From positions 1 through 32,612 of the forward strand of contig JAFGTD010000201.1 in assembly GCA_016934295.1 (NCBI GenBank): a stretch of DNA of 32,612 bases. The letters run 5' to 3'. Below the pieces are notes generated by a model. That model made no database searches. It had not been told where the DNA came from and worked only from the letters and a program-made list of their open reading frames with translations. Numbering within the stretch: the stretch's first letter is position 1; every line of letters begins with the position of its first letter. Shown in pieces: positions 14,473 through 23,873 of the stretch. Position numbers and translations under genes: made by a program. The DNA is from Acidobacteriota bacterium. GTDB lineage: Bacteria; Acidobacteriota; UBA6911.

Positions 14473-17292
14473 ATGAACGGTTTTCCGGTACCATTCAGAT
14501 TTATTGCAGTTGCGCTTTTAAGCGGAATTCTCCTATTTATCGGTGTCCAGAATTTTCGCGACCGTACCCTTTGGACCGTTCCCTCCGACGGCGTATTCTG
14601 GAGTGAAGATCAGGGTGCGCTCATAGCCGTAAAAGTCGATCCCGACGGTCCCGGAAGCCTGGCGGGTGTCCGTCTGGGGGATCGCCTGCATTCGATTAAT
14701 ACTCAGCCCGTTACGGACATCGGTCAATATTCCGATTTGATCTATGAACTGGGTTCGGGAGCTTCTGTCGTCTATCGCCTCGAAGATGAAACAGGCTCCC
14801 GAAACATTGGATTCAATCTTGAATCAGCCCCCGTATTAACAACCATAGACGTCTTCCGTGCAATCGTTGCATTTTTTCATTTAGGTATTGGACTGTTTGT
14901 TCTTTTGCGCGGAGACCGATCTTCGAGAACGTATCACTTCTTTTTCATATGCCTGGCCGCTTTTGTCGTCTATCTCTACAGTTATACGACCAAGCTAAGT
15001 ATCCTGGACTGGTGGGTTTATGGACTTTCTGTCCTTGCGTTTCTCCTTCTGCCGGCGCTTTTTGTGCACTTCTGCATTCGTTTTCCCATAGAAACCCGAT
15101 CTTCCATCCGCACCTTTCCCATTTATATCCCGGCATTACTGCTCGTCGTTTTGCAGGTGCTATGGATTGCAGGCCGTCTGGTGTCCATAGGGTTGCCGCT
15201 AGACGAATATTCGCGCGCAATTATCGACAACATTCACCTGGCCTATTTTTCCGCGGGCTTCCTGTTAGGCGGAACACTGCTCTTTATGAAGCATCTTAAA
15301 ACCAGGGATCTGATCGCACGCCAGCAAATGAAATGGGTCAGTTTTGGAACATTAGCCGGGATCCTGCCTTTCAGTCTGGCATATATCCTGCCGGTTCTGA
15401 TCGGTTTTCAGGCAAACTTTGCAATGGAATCAACCCTGCTTTTTCTGGCACTGATACCCTTGTCCACAGGATACGCGCTGATTCATTACCGGCTTTTGGA
15501 CGTCGAACGCATTGCGCGGCAGGGTGCCGCCTATTTCATAGCCAGCACCCTTCTATTGGCCCTGTACCTGCTGTTCGTTCTTGTATTGGGCCGCGCGGTT
15601 CAATGGATTGCACCTCAAGCCGACTTCCTGATAATCTGCCTGGCAGTCCTGGTGATCGCCCTCCTGTTTGCTCCATTGCGCAATGCCGTACAGGTCCGGC
15701 TGGATCGCCTTTTTTACAAAGATCTCTTTGAAGACCGGTCCAGCCTGCGGGATTTTGCACGAAAACTCAGTTCCGAAATGAACCTTGAGACTCTTTCACA
15801 CAGCATTGCCGACCGTGTCTCCAAAACCTTTCGCATTGATTGCGTCGCCGTATTCCTTGCGGACTCCGCAAATGCCGGCTTATTCCGATTGACCTATTCG
15901 CGGGATTCCTCCATGCGTTCCGGTCCCACCTTGTTCCGGGAAGATGTGCTTTTTAACTCGGAAAATCCGGACAGTCTATTTAAAACTAAAAGCGGAGCCG
16001 ACGGTCTGAAGCGGGCCCATCCTTCGCTGAAAATACAAGGCTTTTCCCATCTTCTGGAATTGAAACTCCACGAACGGAGAGTGGGGATCATCGCCCTGGG
16101 CCGCCTGCCCGGCAACCGTCATTTCTCTACAGAAGACCTGGATCTCCTCACCACTCTGGCAGGCTACGCCGCCATGGCGCTGGAAAACGCACTTCTCTAC
16201 CGGTCCGTCGAAACCAAAGCCATCGAATTAGAGCGCCTTAAAGCCTACACAGACAACATAATAGAAAGCATCAATGTCGCCGTACTGGCTCTGGACGCCG
16301 GCGGCCGCATTACCTCCTGCAACCGTGCATTTGAAGAATTGTACGGTGCAACCAGGGAACAGATCACCGGCTCCGGGATCGAAGAAATTTTCCCGCGTGA
16401 CATCCTGACATCCATTCAGAGGATCGGCGGAACGGATTCCTGGGATATAAAATCTCCGGGGAATATGTCCAAACTCTACATGGAGAACAACCGGGGCAAA
16501 CGTTTATTCGTGAATCTTAGTTTTATCCCGCTACAGGAAACCGAAGCAGCAAAACCCGGCTGCCTGATTGTTCTGGACGACATTACTGAAAAGGCCGATT
16601 TGGAGGAACAACTTCTACAGGCTGAAAAGCTATCCTCGATAGGATTGCTTGCCGCCGGGATCGCACATGAAATCAATACACCGATCGCCGGCATTTCCAG
16701 CTATACACAGATGTTATTAAAAGACCTCCCCGAATCGGACAAGCGGAAGAAGGTGCTTGAAAAGATAGAGAACCAGACATTCCGTGCCGCTGAGATTGTT
16801 TCCGGACTGCTGAACTTTTCCCGTATGAGCGACAGCCGGTTTAAGGATCTGGATATTAACCAGCTTATCCATGAAAGCCTGATCCTGTTGAAACACCAGT
16901 TGCAGGGAAGCCAAATAAAAGTGGAATCCAAATTCAATCCTTCATTGCCGAAGATTTACGGAAATTCGGGGAAGCTGCAGCAGGTCTTTATAAACCTCTT
17001 CTTGAACGCACGGGATGCCATGCCTTCCGGTGGGGATTTAAAAATTGAAACGGGCATGTACGAGTCCATGGTCGTAATCGATATACTGGATACCGGAACA
17101 GGAATTTCCGAAGAGCACCGGAAACGGATTTTCGATCCGTTTTTCACTACAAAAACTGTTGGAAAAGGAACAGGCCTCGGTTTATCGGTCAGTTACGGAA
17201 TCATCCAGGAGCACGGCGGCAGAATTTTAGTCGACAGCAGCGCCGGAAAAGGAACCCATTTTAAACTCAAGCTTCCCACCCGGCTCCAATAA
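14473..17292 (+). CDS. Membrane sensor histidine kinase: PDZ, multi-TM, GAF, PAS, HisKA, HATPase
   Basis: A 939-residue kinase. TM1 (about 8-28) is followed by an extracytoplasmic PDZ-like domain (~40-115; LAGVRLGDRLHSINTQPVT). Some nine more hydrophobic segments run to ~390, then a GAF-like domain (~430-570), a PAS domain (~590-700), the phospho-accepting His in GIAHEINTPIAG (about 732), and the ATP-binding N and G boxes (NLFLNARDAMPSGG; DTGTGISEEH; GTGLGLSVSYGI). It should autophosphorylate on the His and pass phosphate to a response regulator, most likely the NtrC-type protein encoded next. The track's TTG at 14443 is replaced by the ATG at 14473, with AAAGGA upstream. It is preceded by a perfect sigma-54 promoter. 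Confidence 0.92.
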   Translation: MNGFPVPFRFIAVALLSGILLFIGVQNFRDRTLWTVPSDGVFWSEDQGALIAVKVDPDGPGSLAGVRLGDRLHSINTQPVTDIGQYSDLIYELGSGASVVYRLEDETGSRNIGFNLESAPVLTTIDVFRAIVAFFHLGIGLFVLLRGDRSSRTYHFFFICLAAFVVYLYSYTTKLSILDWWVYGLSVLAFLLLPALFVHFCIRFPIETRSSIRTFPIYIPALLLVVLQVLWIAGRLVSIGLPLDEYSRAIIDNIHLAYFSAGFLLGGTLLFMKHLKTRDLIARQQMKWVSFGTLAGILPFSLAYILPVLIGFQANFAMESTLLFLALIPLSTGYALIHYRLLDVERIARQGAAYFIASTLLLALYLLFVLVLGRAVQWIAPQADFLIICLAVLVIALLFAPLRNAVQVRLDRLFYKDLFEDRSSLRDFARKLSSEMNLETLSHSIADRVSKTFRIDCVAVFLADSANAGLFRLTYSRDSSMRSGPTLFREDVLFNSENPDSLFKTKSGADGLKRAHPSLKIQGFSHLLELKLHERRVGIIALGRLPGNRHFSTEDLDLLTTLAGYAAMALENALLYRSVETKAIELERLKAYTDNIIESINVAVLALDAGGRITSCNRAFEELYGATREQITGSGIEEIFPRDILTSIQRIGGTDSWDIKSPGNMSKLYMENNRGKRLFVNLSFIPLQETEAAKPGCLIVLDDITEKADLEEQLLQAEKLSSIGLLAAGIAHEINTPIAGISSYTQMLLKDLPESDKRKKVLEKIENQTFRAAEIVSGLLNFSRMSDSRFKDLDINQLIHESLILLKHQLQGSQIKVESKFNPSLPKIYGNSGKLQQVFINLFLNARDAMPSGGDLKIETGMYESMVVIDILDTGTGISEEHRKRIFDPFFTTKTVGKGTGLGLSVSYGIIQEHGGRILVDSSAGKGTHFKLKLPTRLQ

Positions 17293-17299
17293 AAAACAA

Positions 17300-17324
17300 G
17301 AAGTCAGAATTCAGAAGTCAGAAT
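17300..17324 (+). repeat. Period-7 array after the kinase gene (GAAGTCA type)
   Basis: GAAGTCA-GAATTCA-GAAGTCA-GAAT is about 3.5 heptamer units. The same motif in the other orientation (GACTTCTGACTTCTT) is at 20669-20683. The 326-bp gap between kinase and regulator genes contains this array, the 17531-17565 array and no ORF I believe. Confidence 0.6.
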
Positions 17325-17530
17325 CACCTCAGGGTGACGACTGTTTGAAAAGGCTGTAACTATAAGAAACAAGGAGTCGGGACTGAAGGAGAAATGAGAA
17401 AAATTCCCTGGTAATCAGAATAAAACAGTCAATGCCGGTTTCCACTCCGGGCTCCTGGCTTCTTTTATGAAGACACCCGGATGGAGAACACACCGTCAGA
17501 AATCTAAAAAAAGGTTTCACATTGCTTTTT

Positions 17531-17565
17531 AATCTTCAATCTTCAATCTTCAATCTTTAATCTAT
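17531..17565 (+). repeat. AATCTTC heptamer tandem array next to a -10 box
   Basis: Five heptamers in a row: AATCTTC three times, then AATCTTT and AATCTAT. The last unit runs into TATAAT (17563-17568), a consensus -10 about 50 bp before the response-regulator ATG. The array therefore lies over the expected spacer and -35. Confidence 0.8.
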
Positions 17566-17618
17566 AATTAGTGTATAGGATGTAAAATTCAGTCTTTATA
17601 TATTTGAGTAAGTGTTCC

Positions 17619-18992
17619 ATGAATACAAACGGACGAATACTGGTAGCCGACGATGAACAGATAATCCGCGAGGTTCTGTCCGACATCCTGTCTTCCGAAT
17701 CCTATGATGTCGATCATGCAGAAAACGGCGCGCAAGCATTGGAGTTGATCCGGAACAGGGATTATGGCGCCGTGCTTCTTGATCTGATGCTGCCGGATCG
17801 GGACGGCCTCCAGGTACTGGAAGAAATAAAGGAGCTTGAAAACCGCCCTGAAGTCATAATAATCACAGCATACGCATCCATTGAAAAGGCCATAAGGGCA
17901 ACCAAATTAGGCGCTTTTGATTTTTTCGAAAAACCCTTCAAGAATGACAAATTATTGCTGGCGATAAAAAACGCGCTGGAACATCGCCGCCTGCTGGAAG
18001 AAAACCGGCGTCTTCTTAAAACCCTGCACGATCGCTACAGTTTCCACAATATCATCGGAAAAAGCGCGGGAATGCAGCAGGTTTTCGATCTTATCTCCCA
18101 GGCCGCACCACGGCTGAGCACCATCCTCATCCAGGGAGAAAGCGGGACAGGGAAGGAACTGGTGGCAAAGGCGATTCATGCATCCAGCGGAAGATCCGAT
18201 GCCCCCTTCATTGCGATCAACTGCGGCAATATTCCTTCCGAACTCCTTGAAAGCGAGCTTTTCGGGCACGTCCGTGGAGCTTTTACCGGCGCAACCGACA
18301 CAAAAAGGGGACTATTCGAAGCAGCCAACGGCGGGACTCTTTTCCTGGACGAGTTAACGACAATTTCACTGGAAATTCAGTCCAAACTTCTCCGGGTAAT
18401 TCAGGAGCGTGAATTTCGCCGTCTGGGCGGCCTGGACAACATCAAGGTGGATGTACGCATTATCGCAGCCAGTAACGCTGACCTGCAGGAAGCGTTGCAA
18501 CGGGGAACCTTCCGCGAAGACCTGTACTACCGTCTGAATGTCATCTCCATTCAAATCCCCCCCCTGCGTAATAGGCCTGAAGATATTCCTCTATTAACCG
18601 ATTGGTTCATAAAAAAATACGGGGATGAAAACCAGAGGGACAACCTGGTCATAGGGCCCTCGGCCATGAAAGCTTTAATGGATTACCAGTGGCCGGGGAA
18701 TGTCCGCGAACTGGAAAACGTAATTGAACGCGCCGTTGTCCTTTCGCCGGGAAACGCCATTACGGCGGATTTGTTCCCGAACAACATTTCCGCGCCTTCT
18801 CCCGAAACAGCCTTTCTGTTATCGGAGGAACCCATCTCATTAAAGGAAAAAGTGGGAAATTATGAAAAGGCCCTCATTCTGGCTGCATTAAAGAAGACCG
18901 GCTGGAATCAGAAGAAAGCAGCCCGGATTCTCTCAGTCAACGCCACTACCTTAAACGAAAAATTAAAACGCCTGAAAATCAAAGAACAGTAA
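17619..18992 (+). CDS. NtrC-family sigma-54-dependent response regulator
   Basis: The 457-residue protein has three standard domains: a receiver with acidic pair DDE and phosphorylation Asp 55 (LLDLMLPD); an AAA+ sigma-54 activator domain (~140-370) with Walker A GESGTGKE, the sigma-54-contact loop GAFTGA and Walker B GGTLFLDEL; and a C-terminal Fis-type helix-turn-helix (KKAARILSVNATTLNEKLKR). When phosphorylated it should form a ring and drive open-complex formation by sigma-54 polymerase. Its partner is very likely the kinase upstream. The track's TTG (17604) is replaced by the ATG at 17619, which gives the usual short lead into the receiver. Confidence 0.95.
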   Translation: MNTNGRILVADDEQIIREVLSDILSSESYDVDHAENGAQALELIRNRDYGAVLLDLMLPDRDGLQVLEEIKELENRPEVIIITAYASIEKAIRATKLGAFDFFEKPFKNDKLLLAIKNALEHRRLLEENRRLLKTLHDRYSFHNIIGKSAGMQQVFDLISQAAPRLSTILIQGESGTGKELVAKAIHASSGRSDAPFIAINCGNIPSELLESELFGHVRGAFTGATDTKRGLFEAANGGTLFLDELTTISLEIQSKLLRVIQEREFRRLGGLDNIKVDVRIIAASNADLQEALQRGTFREDLYYRLNVISIQIPPLRNRPEDIPLLTDWFIKKYGDENQRDNLVIGPSAMKALMDYQWPGNVRELENVIERAVVLSPGNAITADLFPNNISAPSPETAFLLSEEPISLKEKVGNYEKALILAALKKTGWNQKKAARILSVNATTLNEKLKRLKIKEQ

Positions 18993-19020
18993 CCTCCATT
19001 CTTCGCAAGTATTCGCCGGA

Positions 19021-19173
19021 GTTTAACGTTCTAACGCGGAACGTTGAACATTAAACGTCTAACCTCGAACGTTCCAACGGCGCTTTTTTCTTTTATTTCG
19101 CAAAATCCTCTAATACAGAAACAGTGTTTTCTCGTTCGACGTTTTACGTTTGAGGTTGAACGTTGGAACGTTT
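19021..19173. repeat. AACGTT-rich repeat island
   Basis: Bases 19021-19080 and 19136-19173 are built from variants of AACGTTNNAAC at spacings of about 14, and the two halves are roughly inverted (CTAACCTCGAACGTTCCAAC against GAGGTTGAACGTTGGAACG). A similar island is at 20284-20346. The gap between the regulator and the TPR gene (18993-19278) holds no ORF that looks real. Confidence 0.6.
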
Positions 19174-19278
19174 TGCATATGGAGTAAGCACAGTGTATTC
19201 TTCTGAACATTTGCATCGATTGACTTCATCCTACGTAATGGATACCTTTATGGAATGTTTTTCACCTTTGGGGGTTCT

Positions 19279-20253
19279 ATGCGGAGATTTACAGTCCTTT
19301 GTTTCCTATTACTATTCTCAATATTGGCCTTGAGCGAACCGGCACCGGTTCGGGCTGATTATAAACAGGCCGTTGCCTTTTACAGCCAGGGCCAATACGA
19401 AAAAGCCATCCAGGAACTGCAGCCCGATCTTGATCGGAACCCGGACTGGGAATTCGGCCACAGGCTGCTCGGATTGTGTTACCTGAACCTCCAGAATAAT
19501 GCCCTGGCGGCATCGTCGCTCTCCCGTGCCGTCCAGCTTAAGTCCACTGCATTCCCGACCTATTTCGGGCTCGGCCAGGCATACTTCAATATGCAGAAAT
19601 ACAAGGACTGCATCGAGGCACTGAACAGGGGAGAACCTCTTGCAGCCAAGGAAAAGGATCCGGAAGCTCAGAAAGCAAGGCTTTTCAGACTCCGCGGTTC
19701 GGCTCATTACCGCCTGAACAATTTTACCGAAGCCGTAAGCGATCTTACCCAGGCGCTTCGACTCAGCCAATCGGACTGGTCGGACTTTGCCATGCTGGGC
19801 ATCTCCTATTTCAACCTGGATCGTACGGACGAAGCGATAGAAACTCTGGAAAAAGCCTACTCCATGAAGCTGGATCAGACGACGATCCTGGAAGTGCTGG
19901 CAAAATCCTACCTGAAAAAAGGAATCACGGCCCTGTCTGAAAAACAGTTTAATACCTCTGTTAAATTGCTGAAGAAGGGTTTGGATTACGATCCGGCCAA
20001 CGGTTACATCCACTACAATCTAGCGGAAGCCTACCTGTTCCAGAAACAATACCCCAATGCGGAGAAAGCCCTGAACCAGGCGGCTGCTCTTATGCCTCAA
20101 AAGGCGGATGTTTACGAACGGCTGGGACTGGTATATGAAAAACAGAAAAAATGGGACGCCGCATTGAACGCCTATAAGGAAGCCCAGAGCATCGAGCCTT
20201 CCGACTCGATAAAAGAAGCGATTGAGCGGGTGACGGAAAATAAAAAGCAGTAG
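19279..20253 (+). CDS. Secreted TPR-repeat protein
   Basis: About 324 residues. An N-terminal signal peptide (MRRFTVLCFLLLFSILALSE...VRA) is followed by roughly seven tetratricopeptide repeats running from about 30 to the end, e.g. AVAFYSQGQYEKAIQELQPD, AYFNMQKYKDCIEALNRGEP and YKEAQSIEPS. TPRs bind partner proteins; in the periplasm they often serve envelope assembly or secretion. I choose the ATG at 19279, with GGGGG six bases upstream, over the track's ATG at 19255, which would put eight residues before the basic signal-peptide start. The TAG stop is the first codon of a family-B hairpin repeat. Confidence 0.85.
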   Translation: MRRFTVLCFLLLFSILALSEPAPVRADYKQAVAFYSQGQYEKAIQELQPDLDRNPDWEFGHRLLGLCYLNLQNNALAASSLSRAVQLKSTAFPTYFGLGQAYFNMQKYKDCIEALNRGEPLAAKEKDPEAQKARLFRLRGSAHYRLNNFTEAVSDLTQALRLSQSDWSDFAMLGISYFNLDRTDEAIETLEKAYSMKLDQTTILEVLAKSYLKKGITALSEKQFNTSVKLLKKGLDYDPANGYIHYNLAEAYLFQKQYPNAEKALNQAAALMPQKADVYERLGLVYEKQKKWDAALNAYKEAQSIEPSDSIKEAIERVTENKKQ

Positions 20254-20274
20254 GGGCGAACCTTGTGTTCGCCC
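20251..20274 (+). repeat. Family-B stop-codon hairpin repeat, copy 1
   Basis: TAG plus GGGCGAAC-CTTGT-GTTCGCCC (with one extra G) makes a 24-nt unit whose TAG is the TPR gene's stop. The 8-bp stem has no T-run after it. An exact reverse-complement copy is at 20723-20746, where its TAG is again a stop codon. Confidence 0.85.
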
Positions 20275-20283
20275 TCTAAAAAC

Positions 20284-20346
20284 CGTTGCATGTTGAACGT
20301 TTACACGTTGCACGTTAAAAACAAAATGATCGTTGAATGTTCAAAC
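20284..20346. repeat. CGTTGCA/ACGTTGAA heptamer-like island
   Basis: CGTTGCA-TGTTGAA-CGTTTACA-CGTTGCA-CGTT and then CGTTGAATGTTCAA. Related to the AACGTT island at 19021-19173. It occupies part of the 490-bp convergent gap between the TPR and peptidase-like genes. Confidence 0.5.
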
Positions 20347-20353
20347 ATAAAAT

Positions 20354-20593
20354 TTATAAAAGAAGTCCCCTCTTGCAAAAGATGATTATGTCGTCAAACA
20401 ATTTGTCATTGAGTCCACTATCTTTTCTATATAACGATTTAGCAAGCTCAGCAGCTTCGCTCTCGCTAATTTGGGCACAGTAGCCTGGAAGTATCAGCAA
20501 CAAGGCTACACACAAAACAGCTAATACAGCACATCGAAAAAATTTAACCCGGAAACATGAACACCCATATAAAAGTTTTATTCCTAGAGCTGT
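20354..20593 (-). pseudogene. Start-less small secreted-protein remnant
   Basis: An open frame of 79 sense codons on the minus strand, too short for the track because it lacks a start codon. It reads ...VKFFRCAVLAVLCVALLLIL then PGYCAQISESEAAELAKSLY and ends in TAA. The part from VKFF has the exact form of a signal peptide with a likely cut after GYCA, followed by a short hydrophilic tail. The expected start position is GTT, and no ribosome site is seen. It is most likely a decayed gene; a non-standard start is possible. It lies between the two family-B repeats. Confidence 0.35.
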
Positions 20594-20722
20594 CTATGAA
20601 TCAAATATTGGAAATATTAACAGCGGGGGCGGGAGGTGGGGAATAATTATTTACGAATGCTGGCTTATGACTTCTGACTTCTTGGGATGGAATCAGTCGG
20701 CCCCTTGGCTGTATTGATCCCA

Positions 20723-20746
20723 GGGCGAACACAAGGTTCGCCCCTA
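20723..20746 (-). repeat. Family-B stop-codon hairpin repeat, copy 2
   Basis: The exact reverse complement of 20251-20274. On the minus strand its TAG is the stop codon of the peptidase-like gene. The two copies face each other across 448 bp. Confidence 0.85.
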
Positions 20747-21847
20747 CTCGCTGCCGGCTACTTTGTAGATTCCATTCCAGCGCCTGAGATTTCCCAACTC
20801 ATCCACGGCCGTGATCTGATAGCCGTATTCGCCGGGGGCGCAGTCCGCCGTGATGGGGATCTTTCCTAAAATATGATCGGTAGCCGGATCGGCACCCGCC
20901 TGTGCCTGGAAGATATTTCCCGTTCGATCGTCCCGGATAAAAACACCGTCCGGAAGAAGATCCCCTTCAGTATCCATGAACCGTAAACGTATCTCCAGGG
21001 TATCGCCCGCATGGACCTCATCGGGAGCAAAAACGGTTTCAATCAGTTCCGGGGCTTCTTCCGCTGAAATGGTAATCTCCTCGGGTGCGCGATATTCGCG
21101 CACCTTATTTATCCATATCTTTTCAAGCTCGGGGGCCGGTTTCTTAAACGCATCTTTCAGGCTTCTGGATAAATTGGTCCGTCTCAATGTATCAAAAAAC
21201 TTCAGCGGACTTTCCCGGCCTTCCAGATCCCTGAAAATCAACAGGAATGTGATCCCGGGTGCAGCGCTTCTTATGCAGCGGCGATCCTTTGAAAAATCGG
21301 ACCAAACGCGCTGGGATTCCAGACTTAATTGGCCCATTGCATCCAGGAACTGAGAAATTACCCATGCACTCTCCAGGCTTCGTGAGGTATGGTCAAACTC
21401 ATGCACCAGGATTTCTATCATCCCTTCATACATAAACTCATAATCCGGCCGGGTGGCGCCTCGCGAATGTTGGAACAACCCCAGGCGCGCTATTTCCCGT
21501 TTACATTCATTCAACAGGAGAGTTCTCTGGTTGGAAAAAATCGACTGGTTCATACCGATAATGATGCTGTTCCCCCGGTAATTTGTGGTGCTGGTCTGCA
21601 GGTCCCAGTCAACCAGCAGGATAATTTTATCGGGAAGTTTCGTGTTAAGAGTTCCGTCAAGAAACCTATAAAATCGCTCGAGATCCGTTATGATGCGGCG
21701 TCCGAGCAAATCTCTTTCTTTCGGGATTCGCAGTAAAAGATGCTCGGATGTAATGTCGTTCAACTGTTGAGAAAATATATCGGGGCAGGTGCCGGACAGG
21801 CATAGGAAGCCCGAGAAGATTATTGTTAAAAAGGTAAATTTACGCAT
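20744..21847 (-). CDS. Secreted peptidase-MA-like protein with degenerate zinc site
   Basis: A 367-residue exported protein (signal peptide about 1-26). The middle resembles the peptidase MA-like gluzincins: a strand-rich start (DKIILLVDWDLQTS), the EGMIEIL segment that matches the family's 'EGxAE' third-ligand helix, and the terminal FLLIFRDLEG...LEKIWINKVREY. However, the position expected to hold HExxH reads NECKREIARL, so the usual zinc site is lost. A HEFDH does occur, but just after EGMIEIL. A C-terminal Ig-like domain (~260-365) follows. It could be a pseudo-protease or use a moved site. It overlaps the STAS gene by 8 nt (ATGCGTAA) and ends in a family-B repeat. Confidence 0.65.
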   Translation of the reverse strand: MRKFTFLTIIFSGFLCLSGTCPDIFSQQLNDITSEHLLLRIPKERDLLGRRIITDLERFYRFLDGTLNTKLPDKIILLVDWDLQTSTTNYRGNSIIIGMNQSIFSNQRTLLLNECKREIARLGLFQHSRGATRPDYEFMYEGMIEILVHEFDHTSRSLESAWVISQFLDAMGQLSLESQRVWSDFSKDRRCIRSAAPGITFLLIFRDLEGRESPLKFFDTLRRTNLSRSLKDAFKKPAPELEKIWINKVREYRAPEEITISAEEAPELIETVFAPDEVHAGDTLEIRLRFMDTEGDLLPDGVFIRDDRTGNIFQAQAGADPATDHILGKIPITADCAPGEYGYQITAVDELGNLRRWNGIYKVAGSE

Positions 21848-22187
21848 CGGCCGAGAAACTCTTCAGAGCTGCATCTTCATCATCATACGAATCAAATACA
21901 TTCAAAAGATTTGTAATATTAAGCAAGTCGATAATGCGCGCGTTGGGAGAAAGAAGTTTGAAACTCCCGCCGCTTCTGCGAAGCGCGGTAAAGCATCGAA
22001 TGATCTCGCCTAACCCTGCACTGTCTATATAGGGAACTTTGGCTAAATTCAAAAGAATATTATTAGCGCCTTTCTTCAAAAGATCATCCACGGCCTGCTT
22101 AATTTCCACATCTCCTTCACCCAGAAGGATTTTTCCCTCAACATCAATTATTATGACGTCCTCATTCTTCCTGGTTGAAAACTTCAT
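21840..22187 (-). CDS. STAS-domain anti-sigma factor antagonist
   Basis: A 115-residue single-STAS protein like SpoIIAA/RsbV. Phosphorylatable Ser sits in VPYIDSAGLGEI, and the fold's strands and helices are in the usual order (DVIIIDVEGKILLGEGD...NILLNLAKV...SFKLLSPNARI). Such proteins bind an anti-sigma kinase when unphosphorylated and release the sigma factor. No kinase or PP2C gene is nearby, so its partners lie elsewhere. The ATG at 22187 has GGAGG five bases upstream; the track's longer start (22319) adds 44 residues of unlikely leader. The gene overlaps the peptidase-like gene by 8 nt. Confidence 0.9.
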   Translation of the reverse strand: MKFSTRKNEDVIIIDVEGKILLGEGDVEIKQAVDDLLKKGANNILLNLAKVPYIDSAGLGEIIRCFTALRRSGGSFKLLSPNARIIDLLNITNLLNVFDSYDDEDAALKSFSADA

Positions 22188-22309
22188 TGGCGCCTCCATG
22201 TCTGAAGAAAAACCATTCTGCCTTTTCACAAGGGTTGCTCGCCGCACGGCGGGCAGCGGAGTACTCTTAATGTCCGCACCGATTCGCATACAACGCATGT
22301 GAAAGAGGC

Positions 22310-22338
22310 AGGCTAGCATAGCCTTTAATTAGTGTCAA
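22310..22338 (-). promoter_or_regulatory. Likely promoter for the STAS/peptidase-like operon
   Basis: On the minus strand, consensus TTGACA (22333-22338), a 17-bp spacer and TAGCCT with TG one base before it. The -35 is perfect, the -10 is poor but has an extended TGn. It would give a leader of about 115 nt. Confidence 0.4.
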
Positions 22339-22366
22339 TTTCACCTGAATATGATACATAGGTTTC

Positions 22367-22395
22367 TTGATCGTTTTCGAGGCCTGTGCTATACA
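22367..22395 (+). promoter_or_regulatory. Promoter for enolase
   Basis: TTGATC, 17-bp spacer, TATACA, with TGC just before the -10 (extended -10). It lies about 118 bp before the enolase ATG. Confidence 0.65.
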
Positions 22396-22485
22396 TCAGA
22401 ACATTAATCTGCAGTTTCCGCCGGATTTTGCCGTTGAGCTAACCGGGGCAATTTCCTGCAAAAAACGCAGATCAATGCCCCATAG

Positions 22486-23784
<1,299 letters not shown>

Positions 23785-23787
<3 letters not shown>

Positions 23788-23812
23788 CCCGCATTTCTCA
23801 GAGGGCTCCCGT
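23785..23812 (+). repeat. Family-A stop-codon repeat at the end of enolase
   Basis: TAGCCCGCATTTCTCA and then GAGGGCTCCCGT. The first three bases are the enolase stop codon. It matches the mnmG copy (29908-29935) at 25 of 28 positions. Confidence 0.8.
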
Positions 23813-23873
23813 CGATTCGCGCAGAGCGAAGCCCGTAGTCAAATCCGCATTAAAATACAGACTGATTCTTTGA

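Noticed and set aside
19318-20013. 231-aa minus-strand ORF
   Set aside because: It is antisense to the TPR gene, whose repeat pattern and signal peptide are clear.
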